A DNA stretch of 20,800 nucleotides, taken from positions 1 through 20,800 of the forward strand of contig DBZU01000060.1 of NCBI GenBank assembly GCA_002311285.1. The letters run 5' to 3'. Below the pieces are notes generated by a model, which worked only from the letters and a program-made list of their open reading frames with translations, had not been told where the DNA came from and did not search any database. The first letter of the stretch is position 1. Every line of letters starts with the position of its first letter. The stretch is from Dehalococcoidia bacterium UBA1152 (GTDB taxonomy: Bacteria > Chloroflexota > Dehalococcoidia > Lucifugimonadales > UBA2962). Shown here one piece after another: positions 15,019 through 20,800 of the stretch. Position numbers and translations under genes: made by a program.

Positions 15019-16311
15019 TTAAAATACTTCTGCATTCCAGTACAACATCATTACTGTAACGTCTTCTCCGGCATTAATACTAGTTTTATTTTCTGGACAT
15101 ATTGCCAGACCGTTAGCTTTGCCCATAGCACTAAGAATGTTTGAAGATTGCTCTCCTGTCAACGATGCATGGTACACGTCTTTTTTCTTATAGGCGTGTA
15201 CCCGAGCATAAACTCGGCGTCCATCTGGATTATCGATCGTATCATCTAAAACCGCGTTAATTGTAGTACGTGCAATTAATTTGTGACCTGACATTAATCT
15301 GATTGCGGGCCTGCAAAATTGTTCGAATGCTACTAATGCACTCACTGGATTCCCAGGTAGCCCTATGAGAGGCACTGAACTATTTTTCTGTTCAAGCAAG
15401 CCAAATGCTAATGGTTTACCCGGCTTCATCCGAACTGAATGAAATTGTATGGCGCCATTTTTTTTAAGGACATTTTTCACTATATCAAAATCGCCTTTGG
15501 AGACTCCTGCAGACGTAATGATTAGGTCGCAATCCTTAATTTCAAATAGCTTTCGCTCTATTGAATCAACATTATCTCTAGCAATGCCTACTACTACAGG
15601 CTTTCCTCCTGCTTCTTTGATTGAAGAAGCAATACCGTAGGAATTAGAGTCATATATCATCCCTTTAGTTAGCTGATGTCCAGGTTTTGTTATTTCATCT
15701 CCAGTTGCTAAAACAGCTACAACAGGAGGTCTGTGGACAGCCACTTTTGATTTGCCTAACGAGGCAATTAAGGCTATATGTGCTGGGCGTAAAACTGTTC
15801 CTGCTGTAATAACCTTATCCCCTTTTCTAACATCTTGACCTGCTTGACGAATATTTTTTCCTTGAAAAGCGGGATGGAGAATTAAAACTTCGTTATTAGA
15901 AGTAACATTAAGCTCATTGGAATTGTCGCTAGTTTCCTCAAAAGGGATTACTGCGTCTGATCCTAAGGGAATGGGAGCTCCAGTCATTATTCTAACAGAG
16001 TGACCATCGACCAAACTTTGGAAAGGCAATTGGCCAGCAGCGGTTGTTCCTACGACTCGTAGGGCTATTGGAAGGGAGGGGGAAGCGTTTTGTACGTTGT
16101 CAGATTTAACCGCGTATCCATCCATAGCAGAGTTGTCTAATGGAGGTATATCTATCTGACTTATGATGTTTTTAGCTAAGACCATTCCATCTGCTTCTAA
16201 GATGCTAATATTGGTGATCGGTAATGGTTCTAATACGTCTAGAATCTGTTCTAGCGCCTCTTCGACATTTAGCATTGGATCGTGATTGTTGTGATTGGAT
16301 TTTGAGAACAA
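15019..16311 (-). CDS. moeA: Molybdopterin molybdenumtransferase
   Basis: Inserts molybdate into adenylylated molybdopterin in the last step of molybdenum cofactor synthesis. Family blocks are PPLDNSAMDGYAV (56-68), RIMTGAPIPLGSDAVIPFEE (107-126), GQDVRKGD (158-165), VLATGDEI (200-207), SAGVSKGDFD (267-276), MKPGKPLAFG (295-304) and GLPGNPVSALVAFE (317-330). At 430 residues it is full length. I keep the TTG start (16309-16311), two bases after the pheT stop. An ATG at codon 13, directly before LNVEEAL, is a real alternative and has no better ribosome site. It is translationally close to pheT, which is unusual company for a cofactor gene. Its presence implies molybdoenzymes elsewhere in the genome. 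Confidence 0.95.
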   Translation of the reverse strand: MFSKSNHNNHDPMLNVEEALEQILDVLEPLPITNISILEADGMVLAKNIISQIDIPPLDNSAMDGYAVKSDNVQNASPSLPIALRVVGTTAAGQLPFQSLVDGHSVRIMTGAPIPLGSDAVIPFEETSDNSNELNVTSNNEVLILHPAFQGKNIRQAGQDVRKGDKVITAGTVLRPAHIALIASLGKSKVAVHRPPVVAVLATGDEITKPGHQLTKGMIYDSNSYGIASSIKEAGGKPVVVGIARDNVDSIERKLFEIKDCDLIITSAGVSKGDFDIVKNVLKKNGAIQFHSVRMKPGKPLAFGLLEQKNSSVPLIGLPGNPVSALVAFEQFCRPAIRLMSGHKLIARTTINAVLDDTIDNPDGRRVYARVHAYKKKDVYHASLTGEQSSNILSAMGKANGLAICPENKTSINAGEDVTVMMLYWNAEVF

Positions 16312-16313
16312 AT

Positions 16314-18794
16314 TTAGCCTTGCCTGATATCAACTTCTACGGATCTTTGTAATTTATTTAGCAGGTCTTGCATGCAACGATCTATCTGCTCCGCAGTTAA
16401 TGTGTTCTTTGTTGATTGAAAAACAATCTGAAAGGCTACGGACTTTTTATTTATTCCTAAAGATGGATCTGTATATATGTCAAAAGGGAAGATGTCTTTT
16501 ACATATTTATGTTGTTTAAAAATAGACTGAATCTGATCGACTAGTACATTTTTATCAACGATTAAAGCTACATCCCGCGTTGAATCTGGATACTTACTAA
16601 ATTCTTTGTATGTTCGGTCTACATTCTCAACTATATTTAGTAGAAGCTTTATATCTATTATGAATAGCGTAACTACGGTGTTTTTTAAGTCGAAAGAATC
16701 GAGTGTACTAGTATCTACTTCTCCAATATCACCGATAATTTGTTTTTCATAAACTACGCTTGCTCTTCGTCCTTTTGAAAACAATACATTTTGACATTTT
16801 TTAAACTCTATTTTTAATCCAATTTTGTTTAATAGGCTTTCTAATACCCCTTTCGCATCATAGAAGTCCATCTGGATCGGTTTTGCAGTCCAATTCTTTG
16901 CGTTTCGATTGCCACAAAATGCCCCGATTAAAGATTCATTTTCTAGCGGTAATTCGGTTGAAGAATCCGTATTAGATGGTATGAATATCCTTCCTAACTC
17001 AAACAGTTTTAAAGGCTCATCTCGCTTGGTTTTTCTGTTCATACTCAGGGTCTTCAGCATATTTGGGACCAATGATGGCCGTAAAAAGCGCTGGTCGAAG
17101 ATCATTGGATTTACCAGAGCCAGCGGAGGATTATTTATGTCCCATGATTTGGTGTCAATCAGTTCTTGTTCCGAGTTGAGGTTATAAGTTATTATTTCGC
17201 GCATTCCTAGCGTAGCAACCATGTCTTTAATTTGTTCTTTATAATGCCATAGTCCTTTAGCGTGGTGATGCGGGATCGGAGTAGATAACATCGTAGTGGG
17301 AATTGTGTCATAGCCTAATATTCTAGCTATTTCCTCTATTAAGTCTTCTTCAATTTCAATTTCTGGACGCCAATAAGGAACGGCGAAATAAGCTGTGTCA
17401 TTTTGTGATGCTGGACTTGGTTCAATGGTATCTATTATGTTTAAAATAGTGTCGTCAGGATTAGCTTGAACAAATCCCAGGGATTTAAGTACATTTGTTG
17501 ATTGTTCAAAACTTGTTTGAGTTCCCAGCACTTGAATTAGCCGATGTCTGTGTAACGGAATAAGTTTTGACTCCATTGATCCTGAGGTTACATCGATTAT
17601 TCCATCATGGATTTCTCCGCCCGAGAGTTGTCTTATTAATTCAGTTGCGCGCCTAAGTCCGATTTCCGCAAGCTTAGGACTAAGAGTGCGTTCAAATCTG
17701 TATGAAGCTCCTGTACTTAAATGTAGCTTTGATGAGGTTCTTCTTATATTGATTGGGTCAAAGTTTGCCGCTTCAAGCAAGATCATGCTTGTATCTTTAT
17801 TAACCTCTGAACTTAAACCGCCCATTATTCCAGCTAAACCAACAGGACCGGACGTGTCGGCAATTACAAGCATCGGTGGTTCAAGTGTTCTTTCTTCTCC
17901 ATCCAAAGTGGTTATCTTCTCTTTGCTTTTTGCTTGTCTCACTATAATCGAGCGATCTTTGATTGAACTAATATCAAATGCGTGTAACGGTTGATTTAGC
18001 TCCATCATCACATAGTTTGTTACGTCTACAACATTGTTTATTGGTCTTTGGCCAGCTCGTATCAAGAGGTTTCGGAGCCATGCTGGAGATGTCTTGATCT
18101 TTACTCCTTCTATCACGGTAGCTGTATATCTAGGGCATAGTTCAGGGTCTTTAACTTCAACAGAAATCGCGGGTTTAGCCACTTTTTTGGTTGTTGTGAA
18201 ATTCAAATCCGGATCCATAATCGTTTTGTTCGTAAGGACTGCGATTTCTCTAGCTATGCCTTGGATCGACAGGCAGTCAGGTCGATTGGGCGTGATATCT
18301 ATGTCAAATACCACATCTCCAACGATATTTATTAAAGGCGTACCTATTTCTGCAGAATCTTCTAGGACCATTATTCCTTCATGGTCATCCCCTAGTCCTA
18401 ACTCTTTAATTGAGCAAATCATTCCATGCGATTGAAATCCCCGAATATTCGCTTCTCTGAGTTGCTCTACTTTCTGAGAACGGGTATTAAAAACTTTAGC
18501 TCCTAATTTAGCAAAAGCAATTTTCTGCCCTTCTAATAAATTGGGGGCACCACATACTACTTGCACTTCATTGTCACTGCCCAGATCAACTACAGGTAGT
18601 AAAATCCGGTCTGCATTGGGATGAGGTTCAATTCTTACAACTTTTCCGACTATAAATTGTTTTTCGTCTAGATGCCCACCGATTACCTTGAACTCGTTAA
18701 CTTCTATGCCAGCCATAGTTAACATTTGAGCGATTTCCTTTGGAGGCAAATCAATCTTTACATATTTTTGTAACCAAGATAAAGGGACAAGCAT
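16314..18794 (-). CDS. pheT: Phenylalanine-tRNA ligase beta subunit
   Basis: Partners PheS in the alpha2-beta2 enzyme that charges tRNA-Phe. The beta chain binds tRNA and edits mischarged Tyr-tRNA. Domain order is complete: N-terminal MLVPLSWLQKYVKI, an EMAP-like tRNA-binding OB domain (about 40-150, PHPNADRILLPV and VVCGAPN), B3/4 editing domain (about 210-390), B5 (about 400-480), catalytic-like core (about 480-700) and the C-terminal ferredoxin-like anticodon-binding domain (about 733-826, YPDSTRDVALIVDK). Length 826 is normal. The ATG start follows pheS by 9 bases, with a purine-rich AAAAAAAGAAA ahead. No frameshift or loss is seen. Confidence 0.97.
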   Translation of the reverse strand: MLVPLSWLQKYVKIDLPPKEIAQMLTMAGIEVNEFKVIGGHLDEKQFIVGKVVRIEPHPNADRILLPVVDLGSDNEVQVVCGAPNLLEGQKIAFAKLGAKVFNTRSQKVEQLREANIRGFQSHGMICSIKELGLGDDHEGIMVLEDSAEIGTPLINIVGDVVFDIDITPNRPDCLSIQGIAREIAVLTNKTIMDPDLNFTTTKKVAKPAISVEVKDPELCPRYTATVIEGVKIKTSPAWLRNLLIRAGQRPINNVVDVTNYVMMELNQPLHAFDISSIKDRSIIVRQAKSKEKITTLDGEERTLEPPMLVIADTSGPVGLAGIMGGLSSEVNKDTSMILLEAANFDPINIRRTSSKLHLSTGASYRFERTLSPKLAEIGLRRATELIRQLSGGEIHDGIIDVTSGSMESKLIPLHRHRLIQVLGTQTSFEQSTNVLKSLGFVQANPDDTILNIIDTIEPSPASQNDTAYFAVPYWRPEIEIEEDLIEEIARILGYDTIPTTMLSTPIPHHHAKGLWHYKEQIKDMVATLGMREIITYNLNSEQELIDTKSWDINNPPLALVNPMIFDQRFLRPSLVPNMLKTLSMNRKTKRDEPLKLFELGRIFIPSNTDSSTELPLENESLIGAFCGNRNAKNWTAKPIQMDFYDAKGVLESLLNKIGLKIEFKKCQNVLFSKGRRASVVYEKQIIGDIGEVDTSTLDSFDLKNTVVTLFIIDIKLLLNIVENVDRTYKEFSKYPDSTRDVALIVDKNVLVDQIQSIFKQHKYVKDIFPFDIYTDPSLGINKKSVAFQIVFQSTKNTLTAEQIDRCMQDLLNKLQRSVEVDIRQG

Positions 18795-18803
18795 TTTCTT
18801 TTT

Positions 18804-19859
18804 TTAAAATTGACTAAGAAATCTAACGTCGTTGTTGTAAAAAAGCCTTATATCATCGATGTTATTTTTGAGCATTGAAATTCTTTCAACACCAATGCCG
18901 AAAGCAAATCCTGTATATTTGTTCGAATCATATCCAACAGCTTTTAAAACTTTAGGATGCACCATGCCGGCGCCCAAAATTTCTATCCAATTCTCCTCTT
19001 TATTATTATCTCCAGTTCTGGAGTTCCAGTCGATCGCCATTTCTGCTCCAGGTTCTACGAACGGAAAATAATCACATCTAAAACGCACTTTTACATCGTC
19101 ACCAAATAATTTTCGAGCAAATTCATACAAAGTTCCTTTAAGATCTGCAAAAGTTATGCCTTGATCAACTGCCAACCCTTCAATCTGAGAAAAGTGCCAC
19201 TCATGTGATGAATCGGTGGCTTCGTACCGATATACTTTTCCGGGTACTATCATTCGTACCGGCGGATCTTGTTTTTCCATTGTTCTAATTTGCATAGGCG
19301 AAGTGTGTGTTCGAAGCAACATAGGTGTTTCCCCCTCGTCATCTTGTTTATCAATCCACAAAGTATTAAACCCATCTCGCGCTGGATGATGCTTTGGTAT
19401 GTTCAACATTTGGAAATTATAGTAATCGAGTTCAACTTCAGGTCCTTCAATTATTTCAAAGCCCATTGAAGAAAATGATTCGCATATCTCACGAATTGTT
19501 TGTGTAATTGGGTGAAGAGAGCCATTATTTATTGGAATACCGGGCAAAGTGATATCTATATCATCTGAAACACTCGTATCATTGCTAGATGAAATTTTCG
19601 TCTCATGTTTCATAAGTTGTTCTTCTAAGGTTTTGGAAGTCTCGTTTATCACTTGCCCAAACTTAGGCCTTTCTTTCTCCGGTAGCTTCGAGATAGATCT
19701 TTTTAACTGGATGACGATACCTTTTCGCCCTAAGTATCGAATTCTCCAATCATTAAGGGCGTCTAAATTCTTCGTTGAGCCTAACTCTGTCAACGCCGTT
19801 TTCAGGATTTGTTCCACATCTGTTGCGGGTGTTTTTAAGATATCTTTGTCCATTCGCAT
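18804..19859 (-). CDS. pheS: Phenylalanine-tRNA ligase alpha subunit
   Basis: Catalytic chain of phenylalanyl-tRNA synthetase. It has the N-terminal coiled-coil region (about 15-100), then the class II core: motif 1 region GFEIIEGPEVELDYYNF, LLRTHTSPMQIRTM, motif 2 KVYRYEATDSSHEWHFSQIEGL, the FRCDYFPFVEPGAEMAI block, and motif 3 GFAFGIGVERISML near the C-terminus. Length 351 is normal. Two ATGs are possible, 19857-19859 and two codons later at 19851-19853; neither has a strong Shine-Dalgarno. It heads a long minus-strand run and lies about 110 bases from the best promoter candidate. No T-box signature or Phe-rich leader peptide is visible upstream. Confidence 0.97.
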   Translation of the reverse strand: MRMDKDILKTPATDVEQILKTALTELGSTKNLDALNDWRIRYLGRKGIVIQLKRSISKLPEKERPKFGQVINETSKTLEEQLMKHETKISSSNDTSVSDDIDITLPGIPINNGSLHPITQTIREICESFSSMGFEIIEGPEVELDYYNFQMLNIPKHHPARDGFNTLWIDKQDDEGETPMLLRTHTSPMQIRTMEKQDPPVRMIVPGKVYRYEATDSSHEWHFSQIEGLAVDQGITFADLKGTLYEFARKLFGDDVKVRFRCDYFPFVEPGAEMAIDWNSRTGDNNKEENWIEILGAGMVHPKVLKAVGYDSNKYTGFAFGIGVERISMLKNNIDDIRLFYNNDVRFLSQF

Positions 19860-19879
19860 CTAAATTAAAAAGTTTTTGG

Positions 19880-19903
19880 ATAATAACCGTATTTAGTTAT
19901 TAT
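19880..19903 (-). promoter_or_regulatory. 8-bp inverted repeat upstream of pheS
   Basis: ATAATAAC (19880-19887) and GTTATTAT (19896-19903) form a perfect inverted repeat with an 8-base spacer. It lies 20 bases before the pheS start and overlaps a TATAAT on the minus strand (19904-19899). CTTTTT follows about 8 bases later on the minus strand. It could be an operator or a weak leader hairpin, but AT-rich repeats of this size also occur by chance. Confidence 0.35.
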
Positions 19904-19975
19904 AAATATCTTACACGGCATAAGCTCTAACCAATAGGCTGATACACTACACTCTAATCCAATTTGATAAGAGGA

Positions 19976-20005
19976 ATAATAGTGTTACGAACTGATAGTA
20001 GGCAA
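19976..20005 (-). promoter_or_regulatory. Candidate pheS operon promoter
   Basis: On the minus strand TTGCCT (20005-20000) is followed after 18 bases by TATTAT (19981-19976), matching four and five of six consensus positions. It would give a leader of roughly 110 bases. A second TATAAT closer to pheS (19904-19899) lacks a good -35. Confidence 0.4.
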
Positions 20006-20059
20006 AACAATGAGATGCGACAAGTCAATACCACTACGAATGTCCAAAAAGCATGCTGA
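19982..20059 (+). CDS. Possible 25-residue small ORF
   Basis: A GTG (19982-19984) is preceded by AAGAGG with 7 bases between, an ideal ribosome-site geometry. It opens 25 codons ending at TGA (20057-20059). The peptide is polar (RTDSRQNNEMRQ region, ending KAC) with no signal sequence, membrane segment or run of one amino acid that would mark a leader peptide. No clear promoter precedes it. It could be chance. Confidence 0.18.
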   Translation: MLRTDSRQNNEMRQVNTTTNVQKAC

Positions 20060-20087
20060 AGGATTGGTAATTATTGAAAAATTTACT

Positions 20088-20116
20088 TTGTAAAGAAGCA
20101 CTTTTTTAGATATAAA
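20088..20116 (+). promoter_or_regulatory. Candidate promoter inside the gap, plus strand
   Basis: TTGTAA (20088-20093) and TATAAA (20111-20116) are separated by exactly 17 bases and match four and five of six consensus positions. Transcription would start near 20123, 225 bases ahead of the lipoprotein. It could drive an untranslated RNA or a long leader for the lipoprotein gene. Confidence 0.35.
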
Positions 20117-20311
20117 CACTATCGAAAATAGCACACGGGGATCGGGCGGGTACTGTTTTTAAGCATGATTTTCTAATTTATCAAAATACTAGTTGGTGGC
20201 CCCCCTTTTAACACTATTTTTTTCTTCGCTGCATGGCAGCCCTAGAGCCTCTCAGAGCCTATTAAAACCTCATTAAATCGTTAACTAATATCTGTCCAGA
20301 AGTACCTATTT

Positions 20312-20340
20312 TTTACGGTTTATTCTAAATAACTTATACT
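20312..20340 (+). promoter_or_regulatory. Lipoprotein gene promoter giving a probable leaderless mRNA
   Basis: TTTACG (20312-20317) and TATACT (20335-20340) are 17 bases apart. The ATG at 20348 begins 7 bases after the -10 box, about where transcription should start. There is no Shine-Dalgarno. The gene would therefore be read from a leaderless or near-leaderless transcript, unless the upstream promoter at 20088-20116 is used. Confidence 0.45.
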
Positions 20341-20347
20341 CTGACAT

Positions 20348-20800
20348 ATGTTAGCTAAAGTTAGAAATATATTTATTCTTTGTTCTGTAGCATTAGTATT
20401 TGTGCTAGCAGCTTGTGGCATAAGTACAGAAGATATAGATGCTACAGTTGAAGCGAAGGTTAAGCGAGAAGTAGCTAGTATAATTGATACACCTAATATT
20501 TCTGAAATTCCAACTCAACCAGAAGATCCTTATTTGGATGATGACAACTCTGTCGAAAGTAGTGGCGAGACATCTACAACGACCGAAGATCCTGTTGACC
20601 TTTCGTCCTCAAATGTCGATGTGCCAGATGGTGTCCCATCAGATGCACAAACTGAAGAATCAGTAGCAAATCCTTCAACATCTACACCAGTGCCTGCGGC
20701 GACGAGCACATCTACTCCAGCGCCGACTGACATCCAATCGGGGCTTCCTCCCCCATCCACCGAAACCTGTCCCCAGGCAACGTTTTCTCTAGCGGAACAG
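20348..20800 (+). CDS. Lipoprotein with Ser/Thr/Pro-rich linker (3' end beyond window)
   Basis: The frame from ATG 20348 stays open for 151 codons to the right edge, so the protein is truncated here. It begins with a basic Lys/Arg region, a hydrophobic core and the lipobox LAAC (Cys23). It is thus predicted to be exported by Sec, lipid-modified and anchored on the outer membrane face. After the Cys comes a short charged helix (DIDATVEAKVKREVASI, about 30-46). A long acidic then Ser/Thr/Pro/Ala-rich linker follows (about 50-141, with STSTPVPAATSTSTPAPT). The visible part ends at CPQATFSLAEQ, perhaps the start of a folded domain. Similar VEAKV helices plus Thr/Pro linkers precede trypsin-like or other extracellular domains in Chloroflexota (recall). 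Its function depends on the missing C-terminus. Confidence 0.85.
   Translation, partial: MLAKVRNIFILCSVALVFVLAACGISTEDIDATVEAKVKREVASIIDTPNISEIPTQPEDPYLDDDNSVESSGETSTTTEDPVDLSSSNVDVPDGVPSDAQTEESVANPSTSTPVPAATSTSTPAPTDIQSGLPPPSTETCPQATFSLAEQ

Larger units (their letters stand above)
19860..20347. other. 488-bp gap between divergent pheS and lipoprotein genes
   Basis: The only stretch over 300 bases without a confident gene. It holds a candidate minus-strand pheS promoter and an 8-bp AT-rich inverted repeat at the pheS side. A 25-codon plus-strand frame with a good ribosome site lies at 19982-20059. A reasonable plus-strand promoter (TTGTAA-17-TATAAA, 20088-20116) reads toward a GC-richer island with G-runs at 20137-20150 and a C-run at 20200-20205. 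A small perfect hairpin lies at 20228-20240, and two AGAGCCT direct repeats are spaced 10 bp apart (20244-20250, 20254-20260). The lipoprotein promoter is at the right end. No tRNA, rRNA, SRP, tmRNA or RNase P RNA pattern was recognised. A small RNA gene is possible but unproven. Confidence 0.6.

Noticed and set aside
20051..20070. Cys-TGA at the end of the 25-codon ORF, possible selenocysteine with a SelA-like gene in the window
   Set aside because: Read-through meets another stop within six codons, no SECIS-like hairpin is evident directly after the TGA, and the SelA-like enzyme is not convincing as a true SelA.
19860..20100. T-box riboswitch or Phe-rich leader peptide ahead of pheS
   Set aside because: No T-box consensus sequence and no Phe-codon-rich short frame was found on the minus strand.
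20134..20152. G-quadruplex in the GC-richer part of the large gap
   Set aside because: Only three G-runs are present close together; a fourth is lacking.
20530..20760. Minus-strand open frame opposite the lipoprotein linker
   Set aside because: It is the mirror of a low-complexity Ser/Thr/Pro coding region; the plus-strand frame has a start, signal peptide and lipobox.

Overview
The window looks like a chromosomal segment of an AT-rich, free-living bacterium. My best guess is a marine Chloroflexota of the Dehalococcoidia/SAR202 type. This rests on recall of family distributions, not on a search. The hints are the mix of housekeeping genes with Ldh2-type dehydrogenase, SelA-like PLP enzyme, phosphotriesterase-like and D-aminoacylase-like genes, and a lipoprotein with a VEAKV-type helix followed by a Ser/Thr/Pro-rich linker. 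Non-ATG starts are common: 9 of 20 complete genes, 7 of them TTG. I see no phage, insertion sequence, CRISPR array, rRNA or tRNA.

Layout. Positions 1-5274 (minus strand) hold a compact housekeeping block, in transcription order: acpS, bifunctional nnr (NAD(P)HX repair), ubiE/menG, then rpsF-ssb-rpsR, a membrane-anchored parvulin, and the first 31 codons of an unrecognised gene that leaves the window. An extended -10 promoter overlapping the ubiE stop codon and a hairpin with a T-tract lie just ahead of rpsF. folD (plus) is divergent from acpS and converges on a minus-strand phosphotriesterase-family hydrolase. That hydrolase is divergent from queA (plus).

Positions 8658-10937 (plus) carry a two-gene unit, a SelA-fold PLP enzyme followed by an Ldh2-family oxidoreductase. 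It converges on a minus-strand amidohydrolase of the D-aminoacylase/D-glutamate deacylase kind. With the phosphotriesterase relative, these look like a small catabolic set embedded among core genes.

Positions 10948-19859 are all minus strand, in transcription order: pheS, pheT, moeA, an unrecognised 152-residue protein, ilvE, an unrecognised three-helix membrane protein, a PAP2-fold protein lacking two of the family's conserved catalytic residues, and the amidohydrolase. A 488-bp gap (19860-20347) with possible promoters and small repeats separates pheS from a divergent lipoprotein gene that runs off the right edge.

Working together: the left block couples coenzyme repair, acyl-carrier activation, quinone methylation and translation/replication factors. 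folD supplies one-carbon units, queA modifies tRNA, and pheST charges tRNA-Phe. moeA implies that the cell makes molybdoenzymes, and ilvE handles branched-chain amino acids. No clear new multi-gene system is visible. The most notable signals are the rpsF leader, the folD initiation-site palindrome, the degenerate PAP2 protein, the catabolic set and the large pheS/lipoprotein gap.
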